Positions 35,090-44,329 of a DNA stretch of 64,000 nucleotides are shown piece by piece. This DNA is from Stutzerimonas stutzeri RCH2 (GTDB taxonomy: Bacteria > Pseudomonadota > Gammaproteobacteria > Pseudomonadales > Pseudomonadaceae). Position 1 is the stretch's first letter; the number at the start of each line of letters is the position of its first letter. The notes under the pieces are model-generated. The model saw only the letters and a list, made by a program, of their open reading frames with translations. It was not told where the DNA came from and ran no database searches. The stretch spans positions 682,001 to 746,000 of the forward strand of contig NC_019936.1 of the NCBI RefSeq assembly GCF_000327065.1, given 5' to 3'. The position numbers and the translations under genes were made by a program.

Positions 35090-36175
35090 TCAGAAAAAGG
35101 TCACGTCGTCGGTCGAGGCGCTGCTGCGTTTGACGCCGTGGCGCTCTTCGTCGGTGGTGAAGCGCTGACGTAGTTCGCGCAGCCAGCGGTGCGGGTCGAG
35201 CACGGCGCTGTCCTGGCGGTCGACGGCCTCATGCAGGCGCTGCATGTCCTGCTGCAGGTGGTCGAGCATCTGGTCGGTGCGATCCTGGAACTGCAGGTTG
35301 ACGACGATTTCTTCGATGTCCGCCTGGGTGTGGCGGGTGTCCTGCTGCAGCAGCAGCGAGGTGTCGGCGAGCTCTTCCAGGCTGGCACTCAGGCCCTGCA
35401 TGACCTCGCCGGTGACTTCGTCGAGGTAGTGCAGGTTGCTCTGTTCGGTATTGCTCAGTTCTTCGGCGGCGCTGACCGTGGCGCTGATCGCCTGGTTGAT
35501 TTCGCCGACCTTCTGATCCATGTCGTGGCCGGTTTCGGCCGACAGCGTGGACAGCTTGCGCACTTCATCGGCAACCACCGAGAAGCCGCGGCCGTAATCG
35601 CCGGCACGAGCGGCCTCGATGGCGGCATTAAGCGCCAACAGGTTGGTCTGGCGGGCGATGTCCTGAACCAACCGCGACATGTTCTGCAGTTCGCTGGCGT
35701 GCTGGTTCAGCTCACCGATGGTGCCGAGCAGTGCGGCCTTGCGCTCGCTGGCAGTATGGAAGGCACCGGTCACCACATTGAGCTGATCGCGCGCATGGCG
35801 CAGGCTGCTGGCCATGCCATTGCCGCCGACCACAGCTTCGGAAGTGTTCAGGGTCTGCTGCAGGCGTTGCGTCATTCCGGCAAAGCGGCTGAACAGTTCG
35901 CCGACACTGCCTTGCTGCACCTGGCGCACCTGATCGACGTTGCTGCGCCAGGTGGGCACCACAGCCAGCAGCAGCGCTTCGACTGCCGTGCTGGTTGGCG
36001 CCGCCGGTGCGCTTACCGGCTCGAGGTTTGCCTGCTGCGCTGGTGCGGGCGGGCGCAGCAGCAGCGCGGCGCCGGCACTGCCGAGCAGCCCGGCAAGGGT
36101 CATCCACGGCCAGCCAAGGCCCAGGCCCGCGAGCCCTGCGGCGATTGCAATCCAAAGTGCGCTGTAGGCGATCAT
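35090..36175 (-). CDS. methyl-accepting-chemotaxis-like protein with short N-terminal membrane anchor
   Basis: A 361-residue protein starting with two close hydrophobic helices ([17 protein letters not shown] and [16 protein letters not shown]), with no periplasmic domain between them. An alanine/proline linker and an MCP signalling coiled coil follow, whose tip is [28 protein letters not shown]. It would sense a cytoplasmic or membrane cue. The C-terminal portion after the tip contains [18 protein letters not shown], seen in cytoplasmic receptor relatives. It is the first gene of the che operon, with GGGAGG before its ATG. Confidence 0.88.
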   Translation of the reverse strand: MIAYSALWIAIAAGLAGLGLGWPWMTLAGLLGSAGAALLLRPPAPAQQANLEPVSAPAAPTSTAVEALLLAVVPTWRSNVDQVRQVQQGSVGELFSRFAGMTQRLQQTLNTSEAVVGGNGMASSLRHARDQLNVVTGAFHTASERKAALLGTIGELNQHASELQNMSRLVQDIARQTNLLALNAAIEAARAGDYGRGFSVVADEVRKLSTLSAETGHDMDQKVGEINQAISATVSAAEELSNTEQSNLHYLDEVTGEVMQGLSASLEELADTSLLLQQDTRHTQADIEEIVVNLQFQDRTDQMLDHLQQDMQRLHEAVDRQDSAVLDPHRWLRELRQRFTTDEERHGVKRSSASTDDVTFF

Positions 36176-36274
36176 CTCACCCTGCCTCCCGGTTCAAGTG
36201 CGGCGAACGATAGGCAGCCGCGAGCAGGGCGGGTATCGGGCAATCCCCTAGGCTGGCCTAAGGCACCAGGTGGC

Positions 36275-36301
36275 TAAAGTTTTTCGCGGATCTGCCGGGC
36301 A
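36275..36301 (+). promoter_or_regulatory. candidate FliA (sigma-28) promoter before the histidine kinase gene
   Basis: TAAAGTTT is a perfect -35 element for the flagellar sigma factor, followed after exactly 11 bases by GCCGGGCA, of which GCCG and the final A match the -10 consensus GCCGATAA. It points to the histidine kinase gene 136 bases downstream, in the divergent region shared with the chemotaxis operon. The -10 match is only partial. Confidence 0.45.
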
Positions 36302-36436
36302 TCGGGGCCGGAGTGCTCTGGTGCGCGCTCTGGCGATCAAGCGGCGCAGCGGGTTGTCTACAGTCAATCTGGCGGAATGCGCGTCCCCGCACGGCCTCAT
36401 GCCGGACGGACGCCTTCGAGGAGTGACAGCATCGCA

Positions 36437-38476
36437 ATGATCCCCAATGCTGCCGATGTCGCTGCGAATCTTTACGCCTCGCGCCGCGCGCTGAGGGTGG
36501 CGCCGTGGAAGATCGTCCTGGCCTATGCCCTGGTGGCTGTGGTGTGGATCTTCACGACGAACCTGATCATCACCGCGCTGGGCTTGCCGGAGTCGAGCTA
36601 TACGTTGCGCATCGCGGCGTTCGTGCTGTTCACCGCACTGGGGATCTGGTGGTACACGCGGCGGCTGGCCGATGGGGTGATTCGCTCGCAGAAGCTGGTG
36701 GGCCGCGCCGAGAACAGCTACCGCATGCTTTTCGATCGCCATCCCGCGCCGATGTGGCTGTTCGACAAACGTACCCTGAGCATCGTCCGCGGTAACCGCC
36801 AGGCGGTGGCGGCCTACGGCTACAGCGCCGGGGAATTCGCTGAGCTGGAAATCCTCGATCTGTACGCTGCTCATGAGCGGGAGCGGCTGGAGGCGCTGGC
36901 TCAACCTGTCACGCCGCAGCAGTTGGCCGGGCTGCGCCAGCATGTGGCGCGCGACGGCCGCGAACTGAATGTCGAAGTGCTCTGCAGCGCGCTGGACATC
37001 GACGAGTCGCCCTTCGCGCTGTTGATGGCGCAGGAGGTCAGCGCGCACTTCCAGACCGAAACGCAGCTGGCCAGCGCTCTCAGAAAGCTGGAGTTGGCCC
37101 GGCATTTAGCCCAGATGGCGTATTGGCAGCGGCTGCCGGGCAGCGAGCAGGTCGACTGGTCACCGGAGATTGGCGACGTGCTCGGCATCGCCAACGCGGG
37201 TGCGCTGAGCTGGACGGCCTTTCTCGATTACCTGCACCCGGATGATCGCCCCGCGGTCGCCGCCGCTCATGAGCGGGCTGAGCGGCACGGTAGTCTCGCC
37301 CATGAGTTCCGTGTGCTGGGCGCGAATGGCGAGCAACGCTGGATGTTCGAGCGCATACAGCTCCTCGGTCGCCAGCGAGCGCTGTTTGGCGCGCTGATGG
37401 ATGTCACCGAACTCAAGGCCGGGGAGGGCGACCTGGCCGGCGAGAAACGCCGCTATGAACGTATGGTCGACGGCTTGCCCGACGGAGTGCTGATGCTGCG
37501 TCAGGGCCGCATCCACTACGCCAATGCAGCTGCGCGCCGGCTGCTGGCCGGCGACCCACTGCAGCCGCTGGACGCCCAGCCGTTCATCGAATTCGTCGCC
37601 GAGCATCAGCGCGCCCGCGAGACCGCCCGGTTGGCCGCCCTGCAGCGCGGTGCAGCAGCCGGCCAGCCGCAGCGCTTGCTGCTGGTATGTCGCGACGGCC
37701 AGCCGTTCGAAGCGGAGGTCAGCGAAACACTGCTGCCCGCCGACGGTGACGCCGAGGTGCAACTGCTGATCCGCGATGTCAGCCAGGCCGAGCAGCTGCG
37801 GCGCGATCTGGAAGACGCCAACCAGCGCCTGCAACATCTTTCGCAGCGCTTGATCGAGGTGCAGGAAATCGAGCGGCGCGAGGTGGCGCGTGACCTGCAC
37901 GATGACGTCGGCCAGCACCTGACCGGCTTGAAACTGCATCTGCAACGGCTGATCCGCCGCCAGGCTGGCGACAGCGAGTTCGAGCGGCTGTCGCAACCGC
38001 TGGTAGCCAGCATGGATGCGGCGCTGGCCAAGGTGCGCAGCCTGTCGCTGTCGCTGCACCCGCTGCAGCTGGAAACGCTCGGTCTGGAAGCCGCCGTGCG
38101 CTGGCACCTGCAGCATTTCCTCGAGGCCAGCGGCACTTGCTGGGAGCTGGAGGTTCGCGGCTCGACCACAGAAATTCCGCCCGGCAGGGCTGTGGCAGCA
38201 TTCCGCCTGGTGCAGGAGGCGGTGAACAACGTCGCGCGGCATGCACGGGCGCGCACGGTGCGCATCCTCATGGTTTGCGATGAACACGAATTGCGTCTGG
38301 AAATCCTCGACGATGGCCGCGGCTTCGATGTACCCGAAGCGCTGCAGGGCGCCCAGAGCCTGGGGCTGACCAGCATGCACGAACGGGTCGCCTCGTTCGG
38401 TGGCGACCTGCGGATTTCCAGCCTGCCGGGTATGGGGACGCGCATCACCGCGCTTCTGCCGGCGCCAAACGACTGA
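36437..38476 (+). CDS. PAS-domain sensor histidine kinase, NarX/HisKA_3 type
   Basis: A 679-residue kinase with two membrane helices near residues 25-47 and 58-75 and PAS domains near 95-210, 220-330 and 345-450. A HisKA_3 dimerisation region holds the phospho-histidine in ARDLHDDVGQHLTG, and the ATPase domain shows RLVQEAVNNVARHA and DDGRGFD. This architecture pairs with NarL-type regulators, and one follows 16 bases downstream. ATG 36437 was chosen because a GAGGAG lies upstream and the membrane helix follows directly. The stimulus is unknown. Confidence 0.93.
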   Translation: MIPNAADVAANLYASRRALRVAPWKIVLAYALVAVVWIFTTNLIITALGLPESSYTLRIAAFVLFTALGIWWYTRRLADGVIRSQKLVGRAENSYRMLFDRHPAPMWLFDKRTLSIVRGNRQAVAAYGYSAGEFAELEILDLYAAHERERLEALAQPVTPQQLAGLRQHVARDGRELNVEVLCSALDIDESPFALLMAQEVSAHFQTETQLASALRKLELARHLAQMAYWQRLPGSEQVDWSPEIGDVLGIANAGALSWTAFLDYLHPDDRPAVAAAHERAERHGSLAHEFRVLGANGEQRWMFERIQLLGRQRALFGALMDVTELKAGEGDLAGEKRRYERMVDGLPDGVLMLRQGRIHYANAAARRLLAGDPLQPLDAQPFIEFVAEHQRARETARLAALQRGAAAGQPQRLLLVCRDGQPFEAEVSETLLPADGDAEVQLLIRDVSQAEQLRRDLEDANQRLQHLSQRLIEVQEIERREVARDLHDDVGQHLTGLKLHLQRLIRRQAGDSEFERLSQPLVASMDAALAKVRSLSLSLHPLQLETLGLEAAVRWHLQHFLEASGTCWELEVRGSTTEIPPGRAVAAFRLVQEAVNNVARHARARTVRILMVCDEHELRLEILDDGRGFDVPEALQGAQSLGLTSMHERVASFGGDLRISSLPGMGTRITALLPAPND

Positions 38477-38492
38477 TGATGAGGATGAGCTT

Positions 38493-39146
38493 TTGAGCAA
38501 GCGTGTTGCCCTGGTTGACGATCACGCCCTGGTGCGGGCCGGTTTGCGAGCGCTGGTCGAGGATCAGCCCGGCTACGAGGTGGTCGCCGAAGGCGGCGAC
38601 GGCCAGGACGTCGAAGCGATCCTGCGCCAGGCGCGTCCGGACATTCTGCTGCTGGACCTCAGCATGAAGCACATGGGCGGGCTGGATGCGCTGCGCCAGT
38701 GGCACGGCCAGTACCCGGACGTGCAGGTGCTGATCCTGTCCATGCATGCCACCGCCGACTACGTGCTGGCGGCGCTGCGCCTGGGTGCCCGCGGTTACCT
38801 GCTCAAGGATGCCGCCGCGCAGGAACTGGACATGGCCCTGCAGGCGCTCTCGCGCAACGAGTCCTATCTGAGCCCCGGAATTGCGCAGACGGTGATCAGC
38901 TCGGCGATCGTCGAGGGGCGCAGCCGCGAGACAAGCCTGGCTCCGGTGCTGACCCCGCGACAGATCGAGATCCTGCGCTTGATCGCCCGCGGCGTATCGA
39001 CCCGCGATATCGCCGCTGGCCTCGGCCTCAGCGTGAAAACCGTGGACACTCACCGCGCGCAGATCATGGCGCGGCTGAACCTGCACGACGTACCGTCGCT
39101 GGTGCTCTACGCGGTGCGCCAAGGGCTGATCAGCCCCGACGACTAG
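38493..39146 (+). CDS. NarL/FixJ-type response regulator
   Basis: A 217-residue regulator with a receiver domain (VALVDDHALVRAGLRAL, acceptor aspartate in ILLLDLSMKHMGG, lysine in YLLKDAAAQ) and a LuxR-type helix-turn-helix (LTPRQIEILRLIARGVSTRD, LGLSVKTVDTHR). The start is TTG 38493 with GAGGA upstream, 16 bases after the kinase stop; the frame upstream of it is inside the kinase gene. It is the cognate partner of the preceding kinase. Confidence 0.94.
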   Translation: MSKRVALVDDHALVRAGLRALVEDQPGYEVVAEGGDGQDVEAILRQARPDILLLDLSMKHMGGLDALRQWHGQYPDVQVLILSMHATADYVLAALRLGARGYLLKDAAAQELDMALQALSRNESYLSPGIAQTVISSAIVEGRSRETSLAPVLTPRQIEILRLIARGVSTRDIAAGLGLSVKTVDTHRAQIMARLNLHDVPSLVLYAVRQGLISPDD

Positions 39147-39218
39147 GGGTTTGCCTGATAGCGCGACGGCCGCTGCGGCGCCACAGTGTGGCCTGGCCCC
39201 GGCAAGCGAGACCCCGCC

Positions 39219-41018
39219 ATGCATCCCCATTCCGCCGACGTGTTCGTCGACGCCTATCTGGCAAGGCACGCCGGCCCCTCGGTAGCGTCGCCTCGTCCGG
39301 CCTGGCAGAAGCCATGGCTGCTGGCACTGCTCGCGGCCGCGATAAGCCTGCTGGCAGGCGTGTTGTGGCGATCGCTCGATCTGCCGGCCGGGCCTGCGCT
39401 GGTGCTGCCGGGGATTGCCGTGGCTGGCGCCTTGCCGGTCTATCTTTGCGCGCGCTTGCTGCACCAGCGCAAGCGGCTGACCCATGCGCGCGGGGAGGTC
39501 GCCTTGCTGCGCCAGCTCTGTTCGCTATGGGCCCAGTCCGAGGGCGCCTGCCTGAAAGAGCTCGATGCCCACGGGCGGCTGCTGGCGATGAGCGAACGTG
39601 GCCGCCAGCTGATGGACGTATGCGATTTCGATGCGCTGCGCGGCTCGGACTGGCTCGGTATCTGGCCCGGCGAAGCGGCCGCGACCGCGCGGGATGCCTT
39701 CGCCCGCGCCCTTGCCGGTGAGCCTGCGCGCTTCTCCGGTTTTTGCCCGACGCTGGCCGGCGTTGCGAAATGGTGGGACGTGCTGATCATGCCGCTGCCC
39801 GGCGCTGGCGAAGCCACATCGATGCTGGTGCTGTCCTGGGACGTTACTGAAGTGCGACAGCGTGCATGCCAGCTGCAGACCACCAACGACGAGCTCACCA
39901 CCTTGCTGGAGCACCTGGACGACGGCTTCTGCCGGCTCGATCGTTCCTGGCGGCTGGTGGAACTCAACGGCCGGGCGGTCGCCCTTCTGCAGCGTCCGCG
40001 CAGCGAACTGCTCGGCACCCTGCTCTGGGATCTGCTGCCGCAGGCTCGCGGCGCCGAGCTGGGTGTCGCGCTGCAGGAAGTGATGGATCTGGGCATTGCG
40101 CGGCGCATCGAGACCTTTTCGCCGCAGTATCAGGGCTGGTATCGCATTCATGCCTATCCGCACGCCGATGGCCTGTACCTGTTCTTCAGCGACATCAGCC
40201 GCGACGTGGCGAGCGCCCAGACAGCGCAGGCGGTGCAGGCGCGCCTGCGGCTGAGCCAGCAGGTCGGGCTGTTCGGTGACTGGCAATTCGACCTGACGAG
40301 TCAGCGCCTGGATCTCTCCGACCAGGCCTTGCAGCTGTTGGGCATGCCGTCTGGCGCCGCTGCCGGTGAGGCGCTGCTGGAGCGTTTGCATCCACAGGAT
40401 AGGCTGGGGTTCGTTGCCGCCATGCTCGATCTGGCCGAGGGGCAGACAGGGTTCGACGCGCGGGTTCGTCTGAGCGGCACCGCCGCCGAGGATTGGCGTC
40501 ACTTTCATTTTGCCGGCACGGTGATTCGCACCAAGGCGCACCCCGCCGGTTTGCTGGTGGGCTGCCTACAGGATGTGACCGAGCAGCAGCGGCGCGAGGC
40601 ACGGCTGGAAGATGCCGAGGCATTTACCCGCGGCATCATCGACGCCTTGCCGCTGGCCATCGGAGTAATCGACGGCAACGGCAGGCTGATCACCGCCAAT
40701 CAGGTCTGGATGGCCGGCGGCAACGCTCCGGCTGCCTTATCCGGCTGCAAGTCGCTGGATTACCTGGCGCGCTGCCGTGCGGCCACTGGCGACGGGTTCG
40801 ATGCCGGTGCCAGGCTGGCAGACGGCATCGAGGCGCTGCTCGCCGGCACTGGTGACCCGTTTGTCTTCAGCTACGAGCACGGCAGTGATGCGCAGCGGCG
40901 CGTCTACCAGAGTTCGGCGTTGCTGATGAGCACGCTGACCCGGCGGGTACTGGTCGTCCACGAACTCCTTACGGGAGAATCTCGCAACAGCGAGGGCGCT
41001 GCCCTGACTCCCGCTTGA
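39219..41018 (+). CDS. PAS-repeat membrane protein without an output domain
   Basis: A 599-residue protein with two hydrophobic segments near residues 30-75 (WLLALLAAAISLLAGVLW and LVLPGIAVAGALPVYLC), then four PAS-like modules. The third shows the PAC-like end AGLLVGCLQDVTEQQRREARL. After the last PAS (ending LLMSTLTRRVLVVHELL) there is no kinase, GGDEF, EAL or methyl-accepting domain. It follows the two-component pair by 72 bases in the same direction and may be a sensory accessory or a protein that lost its output domain. ATG 39219 was chosen since the upstream frame is not PAS-like. Confidence 0.8.
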   Translation: MHPHSADVFVDAYLARHAGPSVASPRPAWQKPWLLALLAAAISLLAGVLWRSLDLPAGPALVLPGIAVAGALPVYLCARLLHQRKRLTHARGEVALLRQLCSLWAQSEGACLKELDAHGRLLAMSERGRQLMDVCDFDALRGSDWLGIWPGEAAATARDAFARALAGEPARFSGFCPTLAGVAKWWDVLIMPLPGAGEATSMLVLSWDVTEVRQRACQLQTTNDELTTLLEHLDDGFCRLDRSWRLVELNGRAVALLQRPRSELLGTLLWDLLPQARGAELGVALQEVMDLGIARRIETFSPQYQGWYRIHAYPHADGLYLFFSDISRDVASAQTAQAVQARLRLSQQVGLFGDWQFDLTSQRLDLSDQALQLLGMPSGAAAGEALLERLHPQDRLGFVAAMLDLAEGQTGFDARVRLSGTAAEDWRHFHFAGTVIRTKAHPAGLLVGCLQDVTEQQRREARLEDAEAFTRGIIDALPLAIGVIDGNGRLITANQVWMAGGNAPAALSGCKSLDYLARCRAATGDGFDAGARLADGIEALLAGTGDPFVFSYEHGSDAQRRVYQSSALLMSTLTRRVLVVHELLTGESRNSEGAALTPA

Positions 41019-41161
41019 GCGGCTATACCGCCGATTCCCGAGTGCTTGGCAACGCTGCTTCACGCCGCTGCTTTCCCCGTTCGCGACGTGTCTGGCGGGC
41101 GCGACCGTTCGTCTGGTAGCTTCATGGACATCAGGTTCGCGCCGGGCGCGATGGAGAGAGC

Positions 41162-42652
41162 TTGAATCGCAAGGCAGGACTTCTGGCGGCTCTGATACTC
41201 GTGCTGGCGCTGGTGCCGATGTGGGCGTTCGTGTTTAGCGAGATCAGGCATGAGCGTGAGCTGATGATCGGGGCCGCGCGCAACGATGCGATGAACCTGG
41301 CGACCGCCTTCGAGGCGCACGTCCAGAGCACGATCAGGCTCATGGACATCGTGCTGCTGGACATGCGTGAAGATGTGCTGGACAACGCCGACTTCGAGCG
41401 CCACGTCCGCGAGGAACTGCAGGCCTACGGCAGCTTCGTTGCGCAGCTGGCGGTTATCGACAAGCATGGCCGGCTGGCCTTCTCCAACCTGGAGTCGTCG
41501 GTAAAGCCGGTGGACTTGAGCGATCGCGAGCATTTCAGGGTGCATCGCGACAACCCGCAAGAGGATCGGCTGTTCATCAGCAAGCCGGTGCTGGGCAGAG
41601 TATCGAAGCAGTGGACCATCCAGTTCACCCGGCCCATTCATCAGAACGGTGAGTTCGCCGGTGTCCTTGTCCTTTCGGTACCCACCAACTTCTTTGCCGA
41701 CTATTACCAGCAGATCGATGTCGGGTTGCATGGCGCGATCGCCCTGCTCGGCACCGACCGCAGCCTGCGCGCCATCGCCTCGGGAACGCCGATTGCCGGG
41801 CGCTACGGGCGCTTCAAGGTGCCGGCAGACAGGCCCTACGTCGACCCCGATGCGCCTGTCCGCGGTTACTACGAGGGTGTGAGTTCTCTCGATGGGGAGT
41901 ATCGCCTGGGTGCCTACCGGCGCCTGACCGACGCAGGTGTGGTGGTACTGGTGATGCTTTCGCCCAAGGATTTCATGGCCGCTCACGAGGAGCGCAAGGA
42001 GCTGTTGCTCGCCTCGGCTGGCGTCATTTCGCTGCTGTTGCTTGCTGTGGCGGTGCTGGTTTTCGTGCTGAGCAGCCGCTATTTCCAGAGTACCGCCCGA
42101 CTGCGTCAGGCGCACGACCAGCTGGCACAGTTCGCCAACACCGACGTGCTCACCGGCGCACGCAGCCGCCGAGCGTTTTTCGACGGGCTGGACGCGGAAC
42201 TTGCGCGCGCGCGGCGGCATGGCGACGGTCTGAGCCTGTTGATGCTCGATATCGACCATTTCAAACGCGTCAACGACGTGCATGGCCACCCGGCCGGCGA
42301 CGTGGTGCTCAAGCAGTTCGCCGTCATCTGCGCTGCGCTGCTGCGTGGTCATGACCTGTTCGGCCGTATCGGCGGCGAGGAATTCGCCATCGCGCTGCCC
42401 AATACCGACCTGGAAGGTGCGCGTTGCGTCGCCGAAAAGATCCGCCAAGCCATTGCCCAAGCGCCCGTGGCGACGACAGCCGGCGAGATATCCATCACCG
42501 TCAGCATCGGTCTGGCCTGCACCGATGGCGGGCAACATGAAGCGGATTATCTGATCGTGCAGGCTGATCGGGCGCTATACCTGGCCAAACACGGCGGCCG
42601 CGATCAAGTCTACGCAGCCGCCCCACGCCCGCTCGAAAGCCCGCGTTCCTGA
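41162..42652 (+). CDS. diguanylate cyclase with periplasmic dCache domain
   Basis: A 496-residue protein with a start at TTG 41162, preceded by GGAGAG. It has an N-terminal helix (LLAALILVLALVPMWAF), a dCache-like periplasmic domain (SDREHFRVHRDNP is typical), a second helix (ASAGVISLLLLAVAVLVFVL) and a GGDEF domain near 325-485. The catalytic motif is IGGEEF and an RxxD allosteric site (RGHD) lies five residues before it, so product inhibition is expected. It makes c-di-GMP in response to an extracytoplasmic ligand. It ends the plus-strand signalling block before a terminator. Confidence 0.93.
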   Translation: MNRKAGLLAALILVLALVPMWAFVFSEIRHERELMIGAARNDAMNLATAFEAHVQSTIRLMDIVLLDMREDVLDNADFERHVREELQAYGSFVAQLAVIDKHGRLAFSNLESSVKPVDLSDREHFRVHRDNPQEDRLFISKPVLGRVSKQWTIQFTRPIHQNGEFAGVLVLSVPTNFFADYYQQIDVGLHGAIALLGTDRSLRAIASGTPIAGRYGRFKVPADRPYVDPDAPVRGYYEGVSSLDGEYRLGAYRRLTDAGVVVLVMLSPKDFMAAHEERKELLLASAGVISLLLLAVAVLVFVLSSRYFQSTARLRQAHDQLAQFANTDVLTGARSRRAFFDGLDAELARARRHGDGLSLLMLDIDHFKRVNDVHGHPAGDVVLKQFAVICAALLRGHDLFGRIGGEEFAIALPNTDLEGARCVAEKIRQAIAQAPVATTAGEISITVSIGLACTDGGQHEADYLIVQADRALYLAKHGGRDQVYAAAPRPLESPRS

Positions 42653-42696
42653 ACAGTTGATCATCCTGCCAGCGGACCCTCAAATCGCAGGCAATA

Positions 42697-42721
42697 AAAA
42701 GCCGGCTTGTGGCCGGCTTTT
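42697..42721. terminator. bidirectional rho-independent terminator
   Basis: A perfect stem, AAAAGCCGGC with GCCGGCTTTT, and a five-base loop lies between the ends of the cyclase gene and ppa. A-run on one side and T-run on the other make it work in both directions for these convergent genes. Confidence 0.9.
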
Positions 42722-42736
42722 CTTCAGTGCTTCGAC

Positions 42737-43264
42737 TTACTTCTGGTAAGCCTCGGCAGCTTTGATGATGGCGGCACGGGCGGCGTCGGCGCCTTCCCAG
42801 CCTTCGACCTTGACCCACTTGCCCTTCTCGAGATCCTTGTAGTTCTCGAAGAAGTGCTTGATCTGCTCGATCAGCAGCGGCGGCAGGTCGGTGTATTCCT
42901 TAACGTCTACATACAGCTGGCTCAGCTTGTCGTGCGGGACGGCGATCAGCTTGGCGTCGCCGCCGGCTTCGTCGGTCATGTTCAGCACGCCGACCGGACG
43001 GCAGCGGATGACCGAACCCGGAGCGACCGGATAGGGGGTCACGACCAGCACGTCGAGGGGGTCGCCGTCATCGGCCAGGGTGTGCGGGATGAAACCGTAG
43101 TTGGCCGGGTAGAACATCGGGGTGGCCATGAAACGGTCGACGAACAGGCAGTCGGTGTCGTGATCGATTTCGTACTTGATCGGCGCGTGATTGGCCGGGA
43201 TTTCGATGGCGACGTAGATGTCGTTCGGCAGGTCTTTGCCAGCCGGGACTTTGCTGTAGCTCAT
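42737..43264 (-). CDS. ppa: inorganic pyrophosphatase
   Basis: A 175-residue family I soluble pyrophosphatase that hydrolyses pyrophosphate to drive biosynthetic reactions. It contains the metal-binding signature [15 protein letters not shown] plus [20 protein letters not shown], typical of the E. coli enzyme. It is single-gene, transcribed toward the shared terminator. Confidence 0.98.
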   Translation of the reverse strand: MSYSKVPAGKDLPNDIYVAIEIPANHAPIKYEIDHDTDCLFVDRFMATPMFYPANYGFIPHTLADDGDPLDVLVVTPYPVAPGSVIRCRPVGVLNMTDEAGGDAKLIAVPHDKLSQLYVDVKEYTDLPPLLIEQIKHFFENYKDLEKGKWVKVEGWEGADAARAAIIKAAEAYQK

Positions 43265-43369
43265 GAACGATGGGCTCCTGATCGGCCAGCGCGGCCTGGG
43301 GGCGGAAAAAAGTGGGCGCGATTATAGGCGCAATGTCGCGCGCAATGCACGGGGTTCGACGTGCCCAAC

Positions 43370-44182
43370 CTACGCAGGTTCCCGGTAGGCCGGATGTTCG
43401 GCTTGCAGGCGTTGCAGCCGTGTCAGCGGGTCCTGCCGGTAGAAGTCGGCGAGTTGCGCATAGACCTCGGGGAATATCTGGTGCAGCACATCCGGCGCGC
43501 TGAAGAAGTACTCGCTGGTGACGGCGAAGAACTCTGCCGGGTTTTCGGCAGCGTACGGATCGATCGGCGTTTCGGCATCGGGGTTGGCGTCGAGCAGGCG
43601 GTCGAGCTGGTCGTAGGCACTCTGCATGGCGCTGGCCCAGGCTTCGATGCGCATCTGTCGGTGCAGCGGCGGCAGGCCGTTGGCATCGCCGTTGAGCATG
43701 TCCAGCTTGTGCGCCAGTTCGTGAATCACCAGGTTGTAGGCTTCCCAGCCGCCGCTCTCCTGCACGCCGGGCCAGGCGAGGATCACCGGGCCCTGCAGCC
43801 AGGCTTCGCCGCTGTGCTCGGCATCCCACTCATGCTCGACGCCAGCGGCATCGCGATGCTTCTGCGGGCTGAGGAAGTCGTCGGGGTAGATGACGATCTC
43901 GTGAAAGCCGCGATACCAGCCAAGCTCGGCCAGGTGCAGCAGCGGCAACTGCGCCTGCAGCGCCAGGCGCAGGCGGTCCTGGGGTTGCAGCTCGACGCCC
44001 GCCAGCGGCGTCAGGCGCTTTTCATGCAGAAATAGCACGGCGCGCTCACGCAAGCGGCTCAACTCGTCTTCGCTCAGGCCGTCGAGAATCGGCAGGCTGT
44101 CGAGCACCTGCTGCCACAGCTCTGGGCTGACCGGGTTGCGGGCGAGGATGCGTTTGCGCTGCCAGGCGCGGTAGGACCACAT
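43370..44182 (-). CDS. mtfA: MtfA-type zinc metallopeptidase
   Basis: A 270-residue protein of the MtfA (DgsA anti-repressor) family. The zinc site HELAHKLDMLNGDANG is clear, with further conserved WASAMQSAY and AVTSEYFFSAP (a glutamate ligand). In E. coli MtfA binds the glucose repressor Mlc and has aminopeptidase activity; whether a Mlc partner exists here is unknown. ATG 44182 was chosen as the start, since the frame upstream is not conserved in character. Confidence 0.92.
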   Translation of the reverse strand: MWSYRAWQRKRILARNPVSPELWQQVLDSLPILDGLSEDELSRLRERAVLFLHEKRLTPLAGVELQPQDRLRLALQAQLPLLHLAELGWYRGFHEIVIYPDDFLSPQKHRDAAGVEHEWDAEHSGEAWLQGPVILAWPGVQESGGWEAYNLVIHELAHKLDMLNGDANGLPPLHRQMRIEAWASAMQSAYDQLDRLLDANPDAETPIDPYAAENPAEFFAVTSEYFFSAPDVLHQIFPEVYAQLADFYRQDPLTRLQRLQAEHPAYREPA

Positions 44183-44329
44183 GGTGAAACATCCAGCGGG
44201 GCGGGGCGCCCACATTAAGCGTGGCTGCAGGATGCGACAAGCAATGAAGTACCGCCGGTCGGCGCGTCACGGGACTGTCAAGCATGGTGGGTAAATCGGG
44301 TGGACACCCACTCGCAAGGAGACTTCGAC

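Noticed and set aside
41060..42538. 492-residue minus-strand frame opposite the diguanylate cyclase
   Set aside because: Shadow frame; the plus strand has dCache and GGEEF motifs.
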